Below, in pieces: positions 19,501-26,268 of a DNA stretch of 64,000 nt (within the stretch, counting starts at the first letter, position 1; the number at the start of each line of letters is the position of its first letter). The stretch is from a bacterium A37T11 (lineage in GTDB: Bacteria > Bacteroidota > Bacteroidia > Sphingobacteriales > Sphingobacteriaceae): NCBI GenBank assembly GCA_900109895.1, contig FOBR01000015.1:62001-126000 (forward strand), given 5' to 3'. Under the pieces are notes generated by a model. It was not told the DNA's origin, ran no database searches, and saw only the letters and a program-made list of their open reading frames with translations. The position numbers and the translations under genes were made by a program.

Positions 19501-19873
19501 GGGTCATAGCATAGCCTAGTTGGCGTTTTTCACGGGACTCACCAAGGCCTGTTACAACTACTTCATTTAGGCTATTTTTCGAAGGTAGGAGCTTAATGTT
19601 TAGGTTTTTTTGATCATCAACAAGAATCGACTGTAGTTCAAATCCAATATAAGACACTTCCAATATGACACCTTCCTTAACATCTATGGTAAACGCACCT
19701 TTTGGATTGGTTGAGCTACCTTTATTCTGTCCTTTAATCTTTACAGTAGCTCCGGCGAGCGGAACACCTTGGTCATCTGTTACAATACCACTTACTAACC
19801 GCTGTGCATATACATTCATAGAAATCACAGCTAATAAGACGAGTACTATACATCGAAAAAATTTGATTTTCAT
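16577..19873 (-). CDS. susC: SusC/RagA-family TonB-dependent outer-membrane transporter
   Basis: A 1098-residue TonB-dependent importer and first gene of the locus. The ATG at 19873 is chosen because a typical signal peptide follows at once (about 1-23, ending NVYAQ); an in-frame extension to 19975 adds no signal sequence. After it comes the carboxypeptidase-like beta-sandwich (SGIVTDDQGVPLAGATV), a TonB-box-like region (LNEVVVTGLG), the plug (PLIVVDGIIMDE, ASNGVILITTKKG) and a 22-strand barrel ending in aromatic-rich TLTVNTNF. There is no N-terminal STN domain, so control by an anti-sigma factor is unlikely. A ROK repressor in the same operon is the better candidate regulator. Confidence 0.95.
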   Translation of the reverse strand: MKIKFFRCIVLVLLAVISMNVYAQRLVSGIVTDDQGVPLAGATVKIKGQNKGSSTNPKGAFTIDVKEGVILEVSYIGFELQSILVDDQKNLNIKLLPSKNSLNEVVVTGLGESREKRQLGYAMTQVTGKDIAKTNAINPIAALQGMVPGLQVNAGTGGPQSSPRFLIRGAGSLNPFGNTPLIVVDGIIMDEDVVLPNKGGEQDFGNILKNFNLDDIESMSVLNGGSVTALYGSRASNGVILITTKKGYSQRGIGVSFTHSEGFDDPYASIDFQNKYGTGRFPDTEFPIGAGGIPQLPGDVFGYNYGPAFDGRTVLDPGGHEMKYQVNNNILDLYQTGRYINSNLALQGGNDQTTFRLSYSNSYAKGTTPKNKLDRNSIALRATHRMGNVVILDAGATYVHSNTLNPNRSSGDNSLMYGLNWGVPREYDLKYWSNHYLDPINGGTSSLDPSGMSYIYFNLYEQRQEQIEDNFRGNINAKINFTKQLQLENSFSADLFSVGNEKKTRGQEEKFNGGKYETYVYRVLQTRYRSNLNFTNKYGNYDLTLQGGAEVNRSEQKGNRTWTNGMTVPDVFRLSNSVEKIGFEEYKPNTTQDFSLFFQGALSYKNWLTLNVYGRNDWDSTLLYPDETGTYSYFYPGMDLAWIFSDALKLPANIFDFAKIRFSYNIVGKGTSVYRAMIGYYIPDANYTGTDGDIQRYKFDSGTLGNRNLVPERSHNWEVGTEIKMLKNRLGLDFTFYRKNTKDQIVELPVDQESGVTNILINSGNVQNQGIEARFFGTPIKNNNFSWDVAFNYTRNRSKIIELAPGVTVSGLEGEDGIRAIAEVGGEYGTMVSSYGYARYQARDANGDPLDDPNNGKHVLSPTGSGAAYVRSTNYAYGLEKEVKVGSIMPKFLGSLINTFNYKAYTLSFMLDSKFGGYVWSPTYNYGSQLGQIKSTLWGRKGEEGSVSYTDANGKEAWGVIPDGVFGQGAKINGVDVSGKSYQEAIDMGLKTPMPTWAYYSNSYNWAGGIRERAAFESSWIMLRDVSFSYDLPRDMASRLKLNNLRLTLSGRNLGYLYNNLPDHLNPEDLKSTGSSAAFLGGGTPLIRSFTLTVNTNF

Positions 19874-20364
19874 TGTTATATAAGTATATTTTGAATCAAT
19901 AATAAAATAGATTAGGCGATTAAAAAATTCGTTTGCCGAATACTCCAACCTAGTGAGCTTGCGGGTATTTTTCAATATTTTATTTAGTTTATTTATATTT
20001 TTCTCCCTTTCCTATTAAAAATTTAATCAAAATACATCCCAAGACGGTATTGATTGCCAACAAAAATTTCCCTTTAGTTTAAAATAGATATACATATTAG
20101 GGAACTTAATATTTCAACTGCTGGCAAATACCTAAAAAAAATGAACTAGTTCCCTTTGGTTTATATAAGCTACAACTTGGCGTTTCATCACCACAAACAT
20201 CCTTATTATTTTCACAATAAAAAAATTCTTTTAAAAAAAATTAAAAAGAATTTAAAAGTTATTCGATTTCTCACAAAAGAAACCATAAAACAAGTTTTGT
20301 CTGGATTATTGCTTTACATCCCGTGTAACTTATTATCTTTGCGCCCTAACAAAAAAGTAGACAA
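19874..20364. other. Intergenic control region between susC and ychF
   Basis: A 491-base AT-rich divergent region. It must hold the promoter of the minus-strand glycan locus, but no convincing TAnnTTTG element for susC is visible. It contains two near-identical 14-base direct repeats (TTCCCTTTAGTTTA at 20068-20081 and TTCCCTTTGGTTTA at 20150-20163). It also has an AGGGAACT/AGTTCCCT inverted pair (20099-20106 and 20148-20155). These are candidate operators. The ychF promoter is at the right end. No open frame here looks like a gene. Confidence 0.5.
20309..20341 (+). promoter_or_regulatory. ychF promoter
   Basis: TATCTTTG at 20334-20341 is an exact TAnnTTTG match; a TTG at 20309-20311 lies 22 bases upstream as the -33 element. 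The predicted start near 20345 gives a leader of about 20 bases. The box continues as TTTGCGCCCTA, shared with two other promoters in the window. Confidence 0.7.
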
Positions 20365-21465
20365 ATGGCATTACAGTGTGGCATCGTTGGCTTACCCAAC
20401 GTCGGTAAATCGACGTTATTTAATTGTTTATCTAACGCCAAGGCACAGGCGGCCAATTTTCCATTCTGCACCATTGAACCCAATGTCGGTGTAATCACTG
20501 TTCCGGATGAACGGCTTAATAAACTGGCAGAATTGGTCAATCCGCAGCGCATTGTGCCCAACACCATTGAGATTGTAGATATCGCTGGCTTGGTAAAAGG
20601 AGCCAGCAAGGGAGAAGGCTTGGGTAACCAATTTTTAGGGAATATTCGCAATACAGACGCCATTATTCACGTGTTGCGTTGTTTTGACAATGATAATGTC
20701 ATTCATGTGGACGGATCTGTAGACCCTATCCGTGATAAAGAAATTATTGATATTGAACTGCAGCTGAAAGATCTGGATACCGTGAACAAACGCATCCAGC
20801 GTGTAGAGAAAATGGCCAGGACAGGTGGCGACAAAGACGCTAAAAAAACCTTTGACATCTTATCAATAGTCAAAGAAAACCTGGAAGCTGGAAAATCAGT
20901 CCGGACTGCCCCTATCGAAAAAGAAGATTTTGAGTTTATTGATGACCTCACTTTGCTCACTGCCAAACCGGTTCTTTATGTATGCAATGTAGATGAGTCT
21001 GCCGTTAACACCGGCAATGCCTATGTAGATAAGGTAAAGGAGGCCGTTAAGGCTGAAAATGCTGAAGTGCTTATTATCTCTGCCCAAATTGAATCTGAAA
21101 TTGCCACCTTAGAAAGTTATGAAGAGCGGCAATTATTTCTGGAGGATCTGGGATTGCAGGAATCGGGTGTTAACAAATTGATCCATGCCGCTTATAAGTT
21201 GTTAAAGCTGGGCACTTATTTTACTGCCGGTGTACAGGAAGTGCGGGCTTGGCCTATTGAACTGGGATATACTGCACCACAAGCTGCCGGTGTCATCCAT
21301 ACTGATTTTGAAAAAGGGTTTATCCGTGCAGAGGTTATCAAGTACGAGGATTTCATTACATTTGGCTCTGAAGCAGCCGTCAAAGAAGCCGGAAAATTAA
21401 GCATTGAAGGCAAAACTTATATAGTTCAGGACGGCGATATCATGCATTTCAGGTTTAACGTATAA
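20365..21465 (+). CDS. ychF: Redox-regulated ATPase YchF (OLA1 family)
   Basis: A 366-residue Obg-related P-loop protein that binds ATP in preference to GTP and associates with ribosomes and stress responses. The P-loop is GLPNVGKST (about residues 9-17), switch II is DIAGLVKGAS, and the nucleotide-specificity motif NVDE replaces the usual NKxD. The C-terminal TGS domain includes GVQEVRAWPI and HTDFEKGFIRAEV. The length is normal. It is followed by the tRNA-Arg gene after 40 bases. Confidence 0.97.
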   Translation: MALQCGIVGLPNVGKSTLFNCLSNAKAQAANFPFCTIEPNVGVITVPDERLNKLAELVNPQRIVPNTIEIVDIAGLVKGASKGEGLGNQFLGNIRNTDAIIHVLRCFDNDNVIHVDGSVDPIRDKEIIDIELQLKDLDTVNKRIQRVEKMARTGGDKDAKKTFDILSIVKENLEAGKSVRTAPIEKEDFEFIDDLTLLTAKPVLYVCNVDESAVNTGNAYVDKVKEAVKAENAEVLIISAQIESEIATLESYEERQLFLEDLGLQESGVNKLIHAAYKLLKLGTYFTAGVQEVRAWPIELGYTAPQAAGVIHTDFEKGFIRAEVIKYEDFITFGSEAAVKEAGKLSIEGKTYIVQDGDIMHFRFNV

Positions 21466-21491
21466 AATTTTCGTGTAAAGATTCTTAGTTG

Positions 21492-21499
21492 TATCTTTG
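21492..21499 (+). promoter_or_regulatory. -7 element of tRNA-Arg
   Basis: TATCTTTG lies six bases before the first base of the tRNA, which predicts transcription from about 21503 and a 5' leader of about three bases. Confidence 0.65.
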
Positions 21500-21505
21500 C
21501 ATCCC

Positions 21506-21577
21506 GCTCCCGTAGTTCAATGGATAGAATTATGGTTTCCGGTACCATCGATAGGGGTTCGAATCCCTTCGGGAGCA
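21506..21577 (+). tRNA. tRNA-Arg (anticodon CCG)
   Basis: Complete cloverleaf: acceptor arms GCTCCCG and CGGGAGC pair fully, the D arm is GTTC/GAAT, the anticodon stem is ATGGT/ACCAT around loop TTCCGGT, and the T arm carries GGGTTCGAATCCC. Anticodon CCG reads CGG. The discriminator is A at 21577; CCA is not encoded. It is flanked by its own -7 element and by a palindromic terminator. Confidence 0.95.
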
Positions 21578-21635
21578 CATAAAGAAGTATTTGACAAGAG
21601 TGTTAGGTACTTTTTTTATTTTAAACGTAAGCAGA

Positions 21636-21664
21636 TTCGAACCCCGTGGGGTTCGAACTTTTTC
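21636..21664 (+). terminator. Palindromic terminator after tRNA-Arg
   Basis: A perfect ten-base stem (TTCGAACCCC / GGGGTTCGAA, loop GT) is followed by C and a run of T. Its right half repeats the T-arm core GGGGTTCGAA of the tRNA just upstream. Confidence 0.7.
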
Positions 21665-21682
21665 TCATTTTTTCCACTGCCC

Positions 21683-21982
21683 CTACCTTGGCCCTGTTAT
21701 TCTTCTTTCAATTACAGTTACCTCATTCGGCTTGCCATCAATGGCCTCCTTCAAAGGGCAATAACCAGTAGCGCCACGATATATTAGTCCTGCACCTGCC
21801 AATACTTCGGTAATAGACCTAACAGGCCTACGTTTAAATACTCCGGTAATCCCAGTATAAAGGATAAAAGCACCTGATGCAACTGAAATAATCCGTTCTG
21901 ACAGACCAATATTTCGGTATGAATGATCATCTTCAAACCTATCTTTAATGGAGTCAGCTATTTCTTTTGTCGATTTACTCAT
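21683..21982 (-). CDS. DUF2892-type small membrane protein
   Basis: A 99-residue protein with a charged N terminus and two short hydrophobic segments (about 32-47 and 57-70) joined by KRRPVRS. The pattern LIYRGATGYCPLKEA is typical of the DUF2892 (YgaP-like) membrane family, often linked to rhodanese or sulfur metabolism. It is divergent from the metallo-beta-lactamase/rhodanese gene that starts 80 bases away, which fits that link. The function is unknown. Confidence 0.75.
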   Translation of the reverse strand: MSKSTKEIADSIKDRFEDDHSYRNIGLSERIISVASGAFILYTGITGVFKRRPVRSITEVLAGAGLIYRGATGYCPLKEAIDGKPNEVTVIERRITGPR

Positions 21983-22051
21983 GATACATTAATTTTTAAT
22001 ACCTTCATAACAATTAAAGGGCCAAGTGGTTTTTGGAAAAGAGGGAATGCG

Positions 22052-22059
22052 TATCTTTG
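22052..22059 (+). promoter_or_regulatory. -7 element giving a possibly leaderless mRNA
   Basis: TATCTTTG ends three bases before the ATG at 22063. With the usual spacing of this element, transcription would begin at or next to the start codon. The match also argues against the in-frame ATG at 22033, which would lie upstream of the transcript. Confidence 0.5.
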
Positions 22060-22062
22060 TCT

Positions 22063-23490
22063 ATGATCATCGAACAAATTTATACCGGATGCCTTGCCCA
22101 GGGGGCATACTACATCGAAAGTGAGGGAGAGGCAGCTTTGATAGATCCCTTGCGGGAGATTACTCCCTATCTGCAGCGGGCTAAAAAGAACGGTGCACGT
22201 ATCTGTTATGTTTTTGAAACCCATTTCCATGCCGATTTTGTATCCGGGCACGTGGATCTGGCCAAGCAAGCCGGCGCCCGTATTATTTACGGGCCTCTTG
22301 CGGAAACCGCATTTGACGCCCATATTGCCTATGACGGTGAAATTTTTCAACTAGGTAAATTAAAAATTAAAGCCCTGCATACACCTGGGCATACGATGGA
22401 GAGCACCTGTTATTTACTGAGCGATGAAAATGGCCGGGATATAGCTATTTTCACAGGTGACACACTTTTTATAGGGGATGTGGGAAGGCCTGACCTGGCG
22501 CAGAAAGAGAAAAATGGCCTTACCAAGGAGAAATTGGCCGGATTGCTGTATCACTCCCTACGTGACAAAATTTTGCCGCTGGCTAACGACATTATAGTTT
22601 ATCCCGCCCATGGCGCTGGTTCAGCATGCGGCAAAAATATGAGCAAAGAAACCAGTGATACGCTTGGACACCAAAAAAGCAGTAATTATGCCCTCCAACC
22701 CATCAGTGAGGTCGATTTTATAACACAATTAACCGAAGGGTTACTACCACCGCCAGCCTATTTTCCGGAAAATGTACATATGAACAAAGAAGGCTATGAG
22801 CCCATAAACCAGGTGCTCAACCGGGGTCTTCATGGTCTTGGTGCAGATGAATTTGAGCAAGCCGCTAACGCGACGGGTGCCCTTATAATTGACACACGTC
22901 AAGCAAAGCTATTTGCACAAGGGTTTATTCCTAATGCTATCAATATAGGTATTGATGGAAGTTTTGCACCTTGGGTAGGCGCGCTGATTACCGACATCAG
23001 GCAGCCCATCCTGATCATTGCCCCTGAAGGACGCGAAGAAGAAGTCATCACCCGTCTGGCCAGGGTGGGGTATGATTATACCATTGGATTTCTTAAAGGA
23101 GGCTTTCAAACCTGGGCTGATGCTGGTAAAGAGACGAACCATATCCCTTCCATTTCGCCACAACAGCTTGCCGAAGCTTTGAAAGACGATCCTCAGTTGC
23201 AAATAGTGGACGTCCGGAAGCCTGATGAATACGAAGCTGCTCATGTCCGGCAAGCGGTCAATGTGCCATTGGAAGATATTAATATCCTATCCAGTCAGAT
23301 CGACCCTGATCGCCCGGCTTTTATTCATTGTGCCGGCGGATACCGCTCAATGGTTTTTACATCCATCCTGCGAGCGCGCGGTTTTAGCCACATTCAGGAT
23401 ATATCCGGTGGGTTTCAGGCCATCCATCTATCTGGCATATTTAATATAAAATCATCCGGGAGTAAAATCGCAGAAAACCAAATACCCTAA
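22063..23490 (+). CDS. Metallo-beta-lactamase fold protein with two rhodanese domains (persulfide dioxygenase-like)
   Basis: A 475-residue cytosolic protein. Residues about 1-235 are an MBL-fold domain with the metal motif ETHFHADFVSGH and later HTPGHTMES and YPAHGAGSACG, as in ETHE1-type persulfide dioxygenases. Two rhodanese domains follow. The first (about 260-365) lacks a catalytic Cys; its loop reads IIAPEGREEEV. The second (about 375-465) has the active loop HCAGGYRS. The likely role is oxidation or transfer of glutathione-type persulfide sulfur. The start at 22063 is supported by the family start MIIEQIY. Confidence 0.88.
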   Translation: MIIEQIYTGCLAQGAYYIESEGEAALIDPLREITPYLQRAKKNGARICYVFETHFHADFVSGHVDLAKQAGARIIYGPLAETAFDAHIAYDGEIFQLGKLKIKALHTPGHTMESTCYLLSDENGRDIAIFTGDTLFIGDVGRPDLAQKEKNGLTKEKLAGLLYHSLRDKILPLANDIIVYPAHGAGSACGKNMSKETSDTLGHQKSSNYALQPISEVDFITQLTEGLLPPPAYFPENVHMNKEGYEPINQVLNRGLHGLGADEFEQAANATGALIIDTRQAKLFAQGFIPNAINIGIDGSFAPWVGALITDIRQPILIIAPEGREEEVITRLARVGYDYTIGFLKGGFQTWADAGKETNHIPSISPQQLAEALKDDPQLQIVDVRKPDEYEAAHVRQAVNVPLEDINILSSQIDPDRPAFIHCAGGYRSMVFTSILRARGFSHIQDISGGFQAIHLSGIFNIKSSGSKIAENQIP

Positions 23491-23519
23491 TTATTGTTTA
23501 ATTTCGCAAAAACTATTTC

Positions 23520-24347
23520 ATGAACGATGTAGAACAGGCTATCCGACGCATTATCGATGCAGCCATAGACCGTATCCCAAGCCTAATTATGGCTTTTGTC
23601 ATTTTATTTGCCGGCCTCTGGTTTATCAAAATATTTTTAAATCTTTTACATAAGCGCTTTGAAAAGCGCAATGTTGATCCTTCTTTACGCGACTTTGTCA
23701 GTAGCATTATTAAATTTTTATTATATGCACTGTTAATACTGACCGTTGTCTCCAAGTTGGGTATACAGACTACATCCCTTGTAGCTGTATTGGGGGCCGC
23801 CAGTCTTTCCATTGGTTTAGCTCTACAGGGAAGCTTATCCAATTTTGCCGGAGGAGTACTTATTTTATTATTCAGGCCATTTCGGGTGGGCGACTTTATA
23901 AAAAGTGCTGCCGGAGCAGAAGGTACTGTTGAAAAGATTGATATTTTATACTCTACGCTACGCACGGGGGACGGCTTAGCGATTTTTTCTCCAAACGGAC
24001 CCTTGGCAAATTCGGTGATCACTAATTATTCAAGCATCCAGGCCCGTCGGGCAGAATATGGTATTAACATCACCTATGAATCCAACATACAAGTGGCAAG
24101 GGAAGCGATACTAAAGGTTTTAAACGAAGATGAACGCGTGCTAAAAACTCCAAAACCCGAAGTGTTGGTTGGTGAATTGACTGCTACTACGGTAAACTTG
24201 ATCGTTAGGTCGTGGATAAACAAAGAAAATTTCTGGGCCGCTTATCATGGTAATTTTGAAAAGATCAAAACAGCCATTGATCAAAGTGCTGTTTCTATTC
24301 CGCATCCGCCACAGCAGATCATCGTGAGCCAGGCAAAAGAGGAATAA
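23520..24347 (+). CDS. Small-conductance mechanosensitive channel, MscS family
   Basis: A 275-residue inner-membrane channel that opens under hypo-osmotic shock. Three membrane segments lie at about 18-40, 58-78 and 85-115. The pore helix and the start of the beta domain read [16 protein letters not shown] followed by [10 protein letters not shown], the strongest MscS signature. The cytoplasmic beta and alpha-beta domains follow to the C terminus. The length matches the minimal E. coli type. It starts 29 bases after the MBL/rhodanese gene and may be cotranscribed with it. Confidence 0.93.
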   Translation: MNDVEQAIRRIIDAAIDRIPSLIMAFVILFAGLWFIKIFLNLLHKRFEKRNVDPSLRDFVSSIIKFLLYALLILTVVSKLGIQTTSLVAVLGAASLSIGLALQGSLSNFAGGVLILLFRPFRVGDFIKSAAGAEGTVEKIDILYSTLRTGDGLAIFSPNGPLANSVITNYSSIQARRAEYGINITYESNIQVAREAILKVLNEDERVLKTPKPEVLVGELTATTVNLIVRSWINKENFWAAYHGNFEKIKTAIDQSAVSIPHPPQQIIVSQAKEE

Positions 24348-24373
24348 AAATAGGAGAACTTCCAAAAAAATAC

Positions 24374-24381
24374 TACTTTTG
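24374..24381 (+). promoter_or_regulatory. -7 element of tRNA-Ser
   Basis: TACTTTTG, an exact TAnnTTTG match, lies 15 bases before the tRNA 5' end. Confidence 0.6.
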
Positions 24382-24396
24382 CACACTTCAAAAACT

Positions 24397-24483
24397 GGAG
24401 AAGTGTCAGAGTGGTCGAACGAGCACGCCTGGAAAGTGTGTATACGTGCAAGCGTATCGAGGGTTCGAATCCCTCCTTCTCCT
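24397..24483 (+). tRNA. tRNA-Ser (anticodon GGA)
   Basis: A class II tRNA of about 87 bases. Acceptor GGAGAAG pairs with CTTCTCC. The anticodon stem is CACGC/GTGTG around CTGGAAA (anticodon GGA), a long variable arm (TATACGTGCAAGCGTAT) marks serine, and the T arm is GAGGGTTCGAATCCCTC. CCA is not encoded. The discriminator base reads T. Confidence 0.94.
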
Positions 24484-24497
24484 CAAACCAACGAAAG

Positions 24498-24520
24498 CCC
24501 CGGCAACAGCCGGGGTTTTT
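24498..24520 (+). terminator. Terminator after tRNA-Ser
   Basis: The seven-base GC stem CCCCGGC / GCCGGGG with loop AACA is followed by TTTTT. Confidence 0.8.
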
Positions 24521-24580
24521 CTGTTTAAGGGGCAGCTTCTAAGCGAGGAACGAGGTTAAGGGCTGCCCCTTAAACAGAAA
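24518..24580. repeat. 19-bp perfect inverted repeat with 25-base loop
   Basis: The arm at 24518-24536 (core CTGTTTAAGGGGCAGC) is the exact reverse complement of 24562-24580. The T-run of the tRNA-Ser terminator forms the start of the left arm. A second hairpin, TTCCGC/GCGGAA, follows at 24586-24600. The purpose is unknown. Confidence 0.75.
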
Positions 24581-24600
24581 GACCATTCCGCTTTGCGGAA

Positions 24601-25168
24601 GGTTTTCGGTAGTTTGAAGCTCCCCCCTCTGGGATCACCGAGCGCAGCGAGGTAACTATTTGCAAAAAATACACAAAACACACCTATCTACCTAAGTAAT
24701 TAAAGTAGTATTACTTATAAAACAAAAATAGCCAACCAAATTTCTTTTAAACTAAGATTTCAAGAGATTTTTTTGCTTAAAAATTCAAAATTTGTAAAAA
24801 TTTACATCAATTGAACAAACACGCAGCCTATATCTTATTTGAAAAAATAAAATATTTTTAAAAAAATACAGCTTAAACGTAATAATAAAAGGTATTGAAT
24901 ATAAATAATTCAAATTTTTAACAAAAAAATTGTGAATTTCTTGTTTTTGTAATTTTTTAATTCCATTTTTGGAAAGTAATATGAAATATGTTATAAAATT
25001 AGATAATACAAATTAAGAAACCACTAAATTTTAATCTATGAACTAAAAAAACACTTAGAAAATAAAGCAACTGATCACAAATAATTACCTAAGTGATCAA
25101 GATTCTTTACAAAGTTTATTAAAACACATTAATTTTAAACCAAACACAAAACACAAAAACACAAAAAG
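24601..25168. other. AT-rich intergenic region upstream of the porin gene
   Basis: More than 500 bases without a gene. The last 450 bases are very AT-rich with many A and T runs. I see a seven-base inverted pair AAGTAAT/ATTACTT near 24695-24718 and a TTCCA/TGGAA palindrome near 24961-24974, but no clear TAnnTTTG promoter and no sigma-54 site. Confidence 0.5.
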
Positions 25169-26224
25169 ATGAAAAAAGCTCTATCGTATGTAGTAACCGC
25201 GATGCTGTGCGCACCCGCAATGATGGCAAATGCACAGGAAGAAAATGAAGCCCTCACCATTTCGGGCTCAGCTGATGCGTATTATAAGTATGATTTCTCA
25301 AAAAAACCTAACATTCCAACCTCTTTTGCCAGCGACCAAAATTCGGTATCTATTGGCATGGTTGACCTCATTCTGGGCAAGAAGGTAGGCAAAGCCTCTT
25401 TTGTAGGCGACCTTTCCTTCGGCCCACGCGGTCAGGGCCAATCCTTACTTTCAGCCAGTGACGGCAACTCCTTTCATATTCAAAATCTATATATGAGTTA
25501 TGCCTTCACCGATAAATTTTCGATGACAGCAGGCTTTATGGGCACATTTATAGGTTATGAAATCATTTCGCCTACAGGTAATTTTAACTATTCCACTTCT
25601 TATTTATTCTCTGCAGGCCCTTTTCAAAATGCCGGTATTAAAGCAAATTATCAGTTCACACCTAAGGTAGGTTTAATGGTAGGCCTGTTCAATGATTGGA
25701 ATAAATATACTGATGATAACAACGGGGTAACTGATATCGGTGCGCAATTGTCCCTGGCACCAGTTGAAGGCTGGAACGCCTATTTAAATTTTCTGAAAGG
25801 CCCCTATTCAGGCACCATCTATGACTTAACTACCAGCTACCAAGTGACAACAGCTTTTAAAGTTGGTATAAATGCAGCAGATTATTCTGTGGGGGACGAC
25901 CAGGGAGGATATGACGGGGGTGCTCTATACTTGCAATATGGATTTACAGATGCTTTTGCTTTGGGCCTAAGAGGTGAGTATTTCAAGACTAAAGACATTA
26001 AAGAGGCCGACGTGGTGACTACTGCTGGAACGAAGGTAGCCGCATTTACATTGTCAGCCAATATTAAAGCCGGGCCACTCACGGTAATTCCGGAGTTTAG
26101 GTATGATCGCAACTCCGCTGAATCTTTTGAACCTTACTGGGTAACTACACCATTTATTAATAGCGATATGAATCCAACTAAAGGCGCATCACAATTTGCT
26201 TTGGCATTGGTATATGCTTTTTAA
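25169..26224 (+). CDS. Outer-membrane beta-barrel porin (bbp2/OmpL-like)
   Basis: A 351-residue exported protein with a signal peptide ending at MANAQ (about residue 22). It is followed by about 14-16 amphipathic strands and ends in the aromatic-terminated barrel strand LALVYAF. The sequence is acidic and rich in Tyr, Gly and Phe, and SADAYYKYDF near the start is typical of putative beta-barrel porins of Bacteroidota. It sits 44 bases before the ammonium transporter, so it probably supplies the outer-membrane step for a nitrogen substrate. The pairing is seen; the substrate is inferred. Confidence 0.85.
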   Translation: MKKALSYVVTAMLCAPAMMANAQEENEALTISGSADAYYKYDFSKKPNIPTSFASDQNSVSIGMVDLILGKKVGKASFVGDLSFGPRGQGQSLLSASDGNSFHIQNLYMSYAFTDKFSMTAGFMGTFIGYEIISPTGNFNYSTSYLFSAGPFQNAGIKANYQFTPKVGLMVGLFNDWNKYTDDNNGVTDIGAQLSLAPVEGWNAYLNFLKGPYSGTIYDLTTSYQVTTAFKVGINAADYSVGDDQGGYDGGALYLQYGFTDAFALGLRGEYFKTKDIKEADVVTTAGTKVAAFTLSANIKAGPLTVIPEFRYDRNSAESFEPYWVTTPFINSDMNPTKGASQFALALVYAF

Positions 26225-26268
26225 AAATAAGAATTTTTAATATTTAATAAATAACTTAAAAAAACAAA

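Noticed and set aside
24518-24580. Inverted repeat read as the end of an insertion sequence
   Set aside because: There is no transposase gene, no target-site duplication and no second copy of the repeat in the window.
24680-25168. Sigma-54 promoter upstream of the porin-amt operon
   Set aside because: No GG-N10-GC pair with the expected flanks was found in the region.
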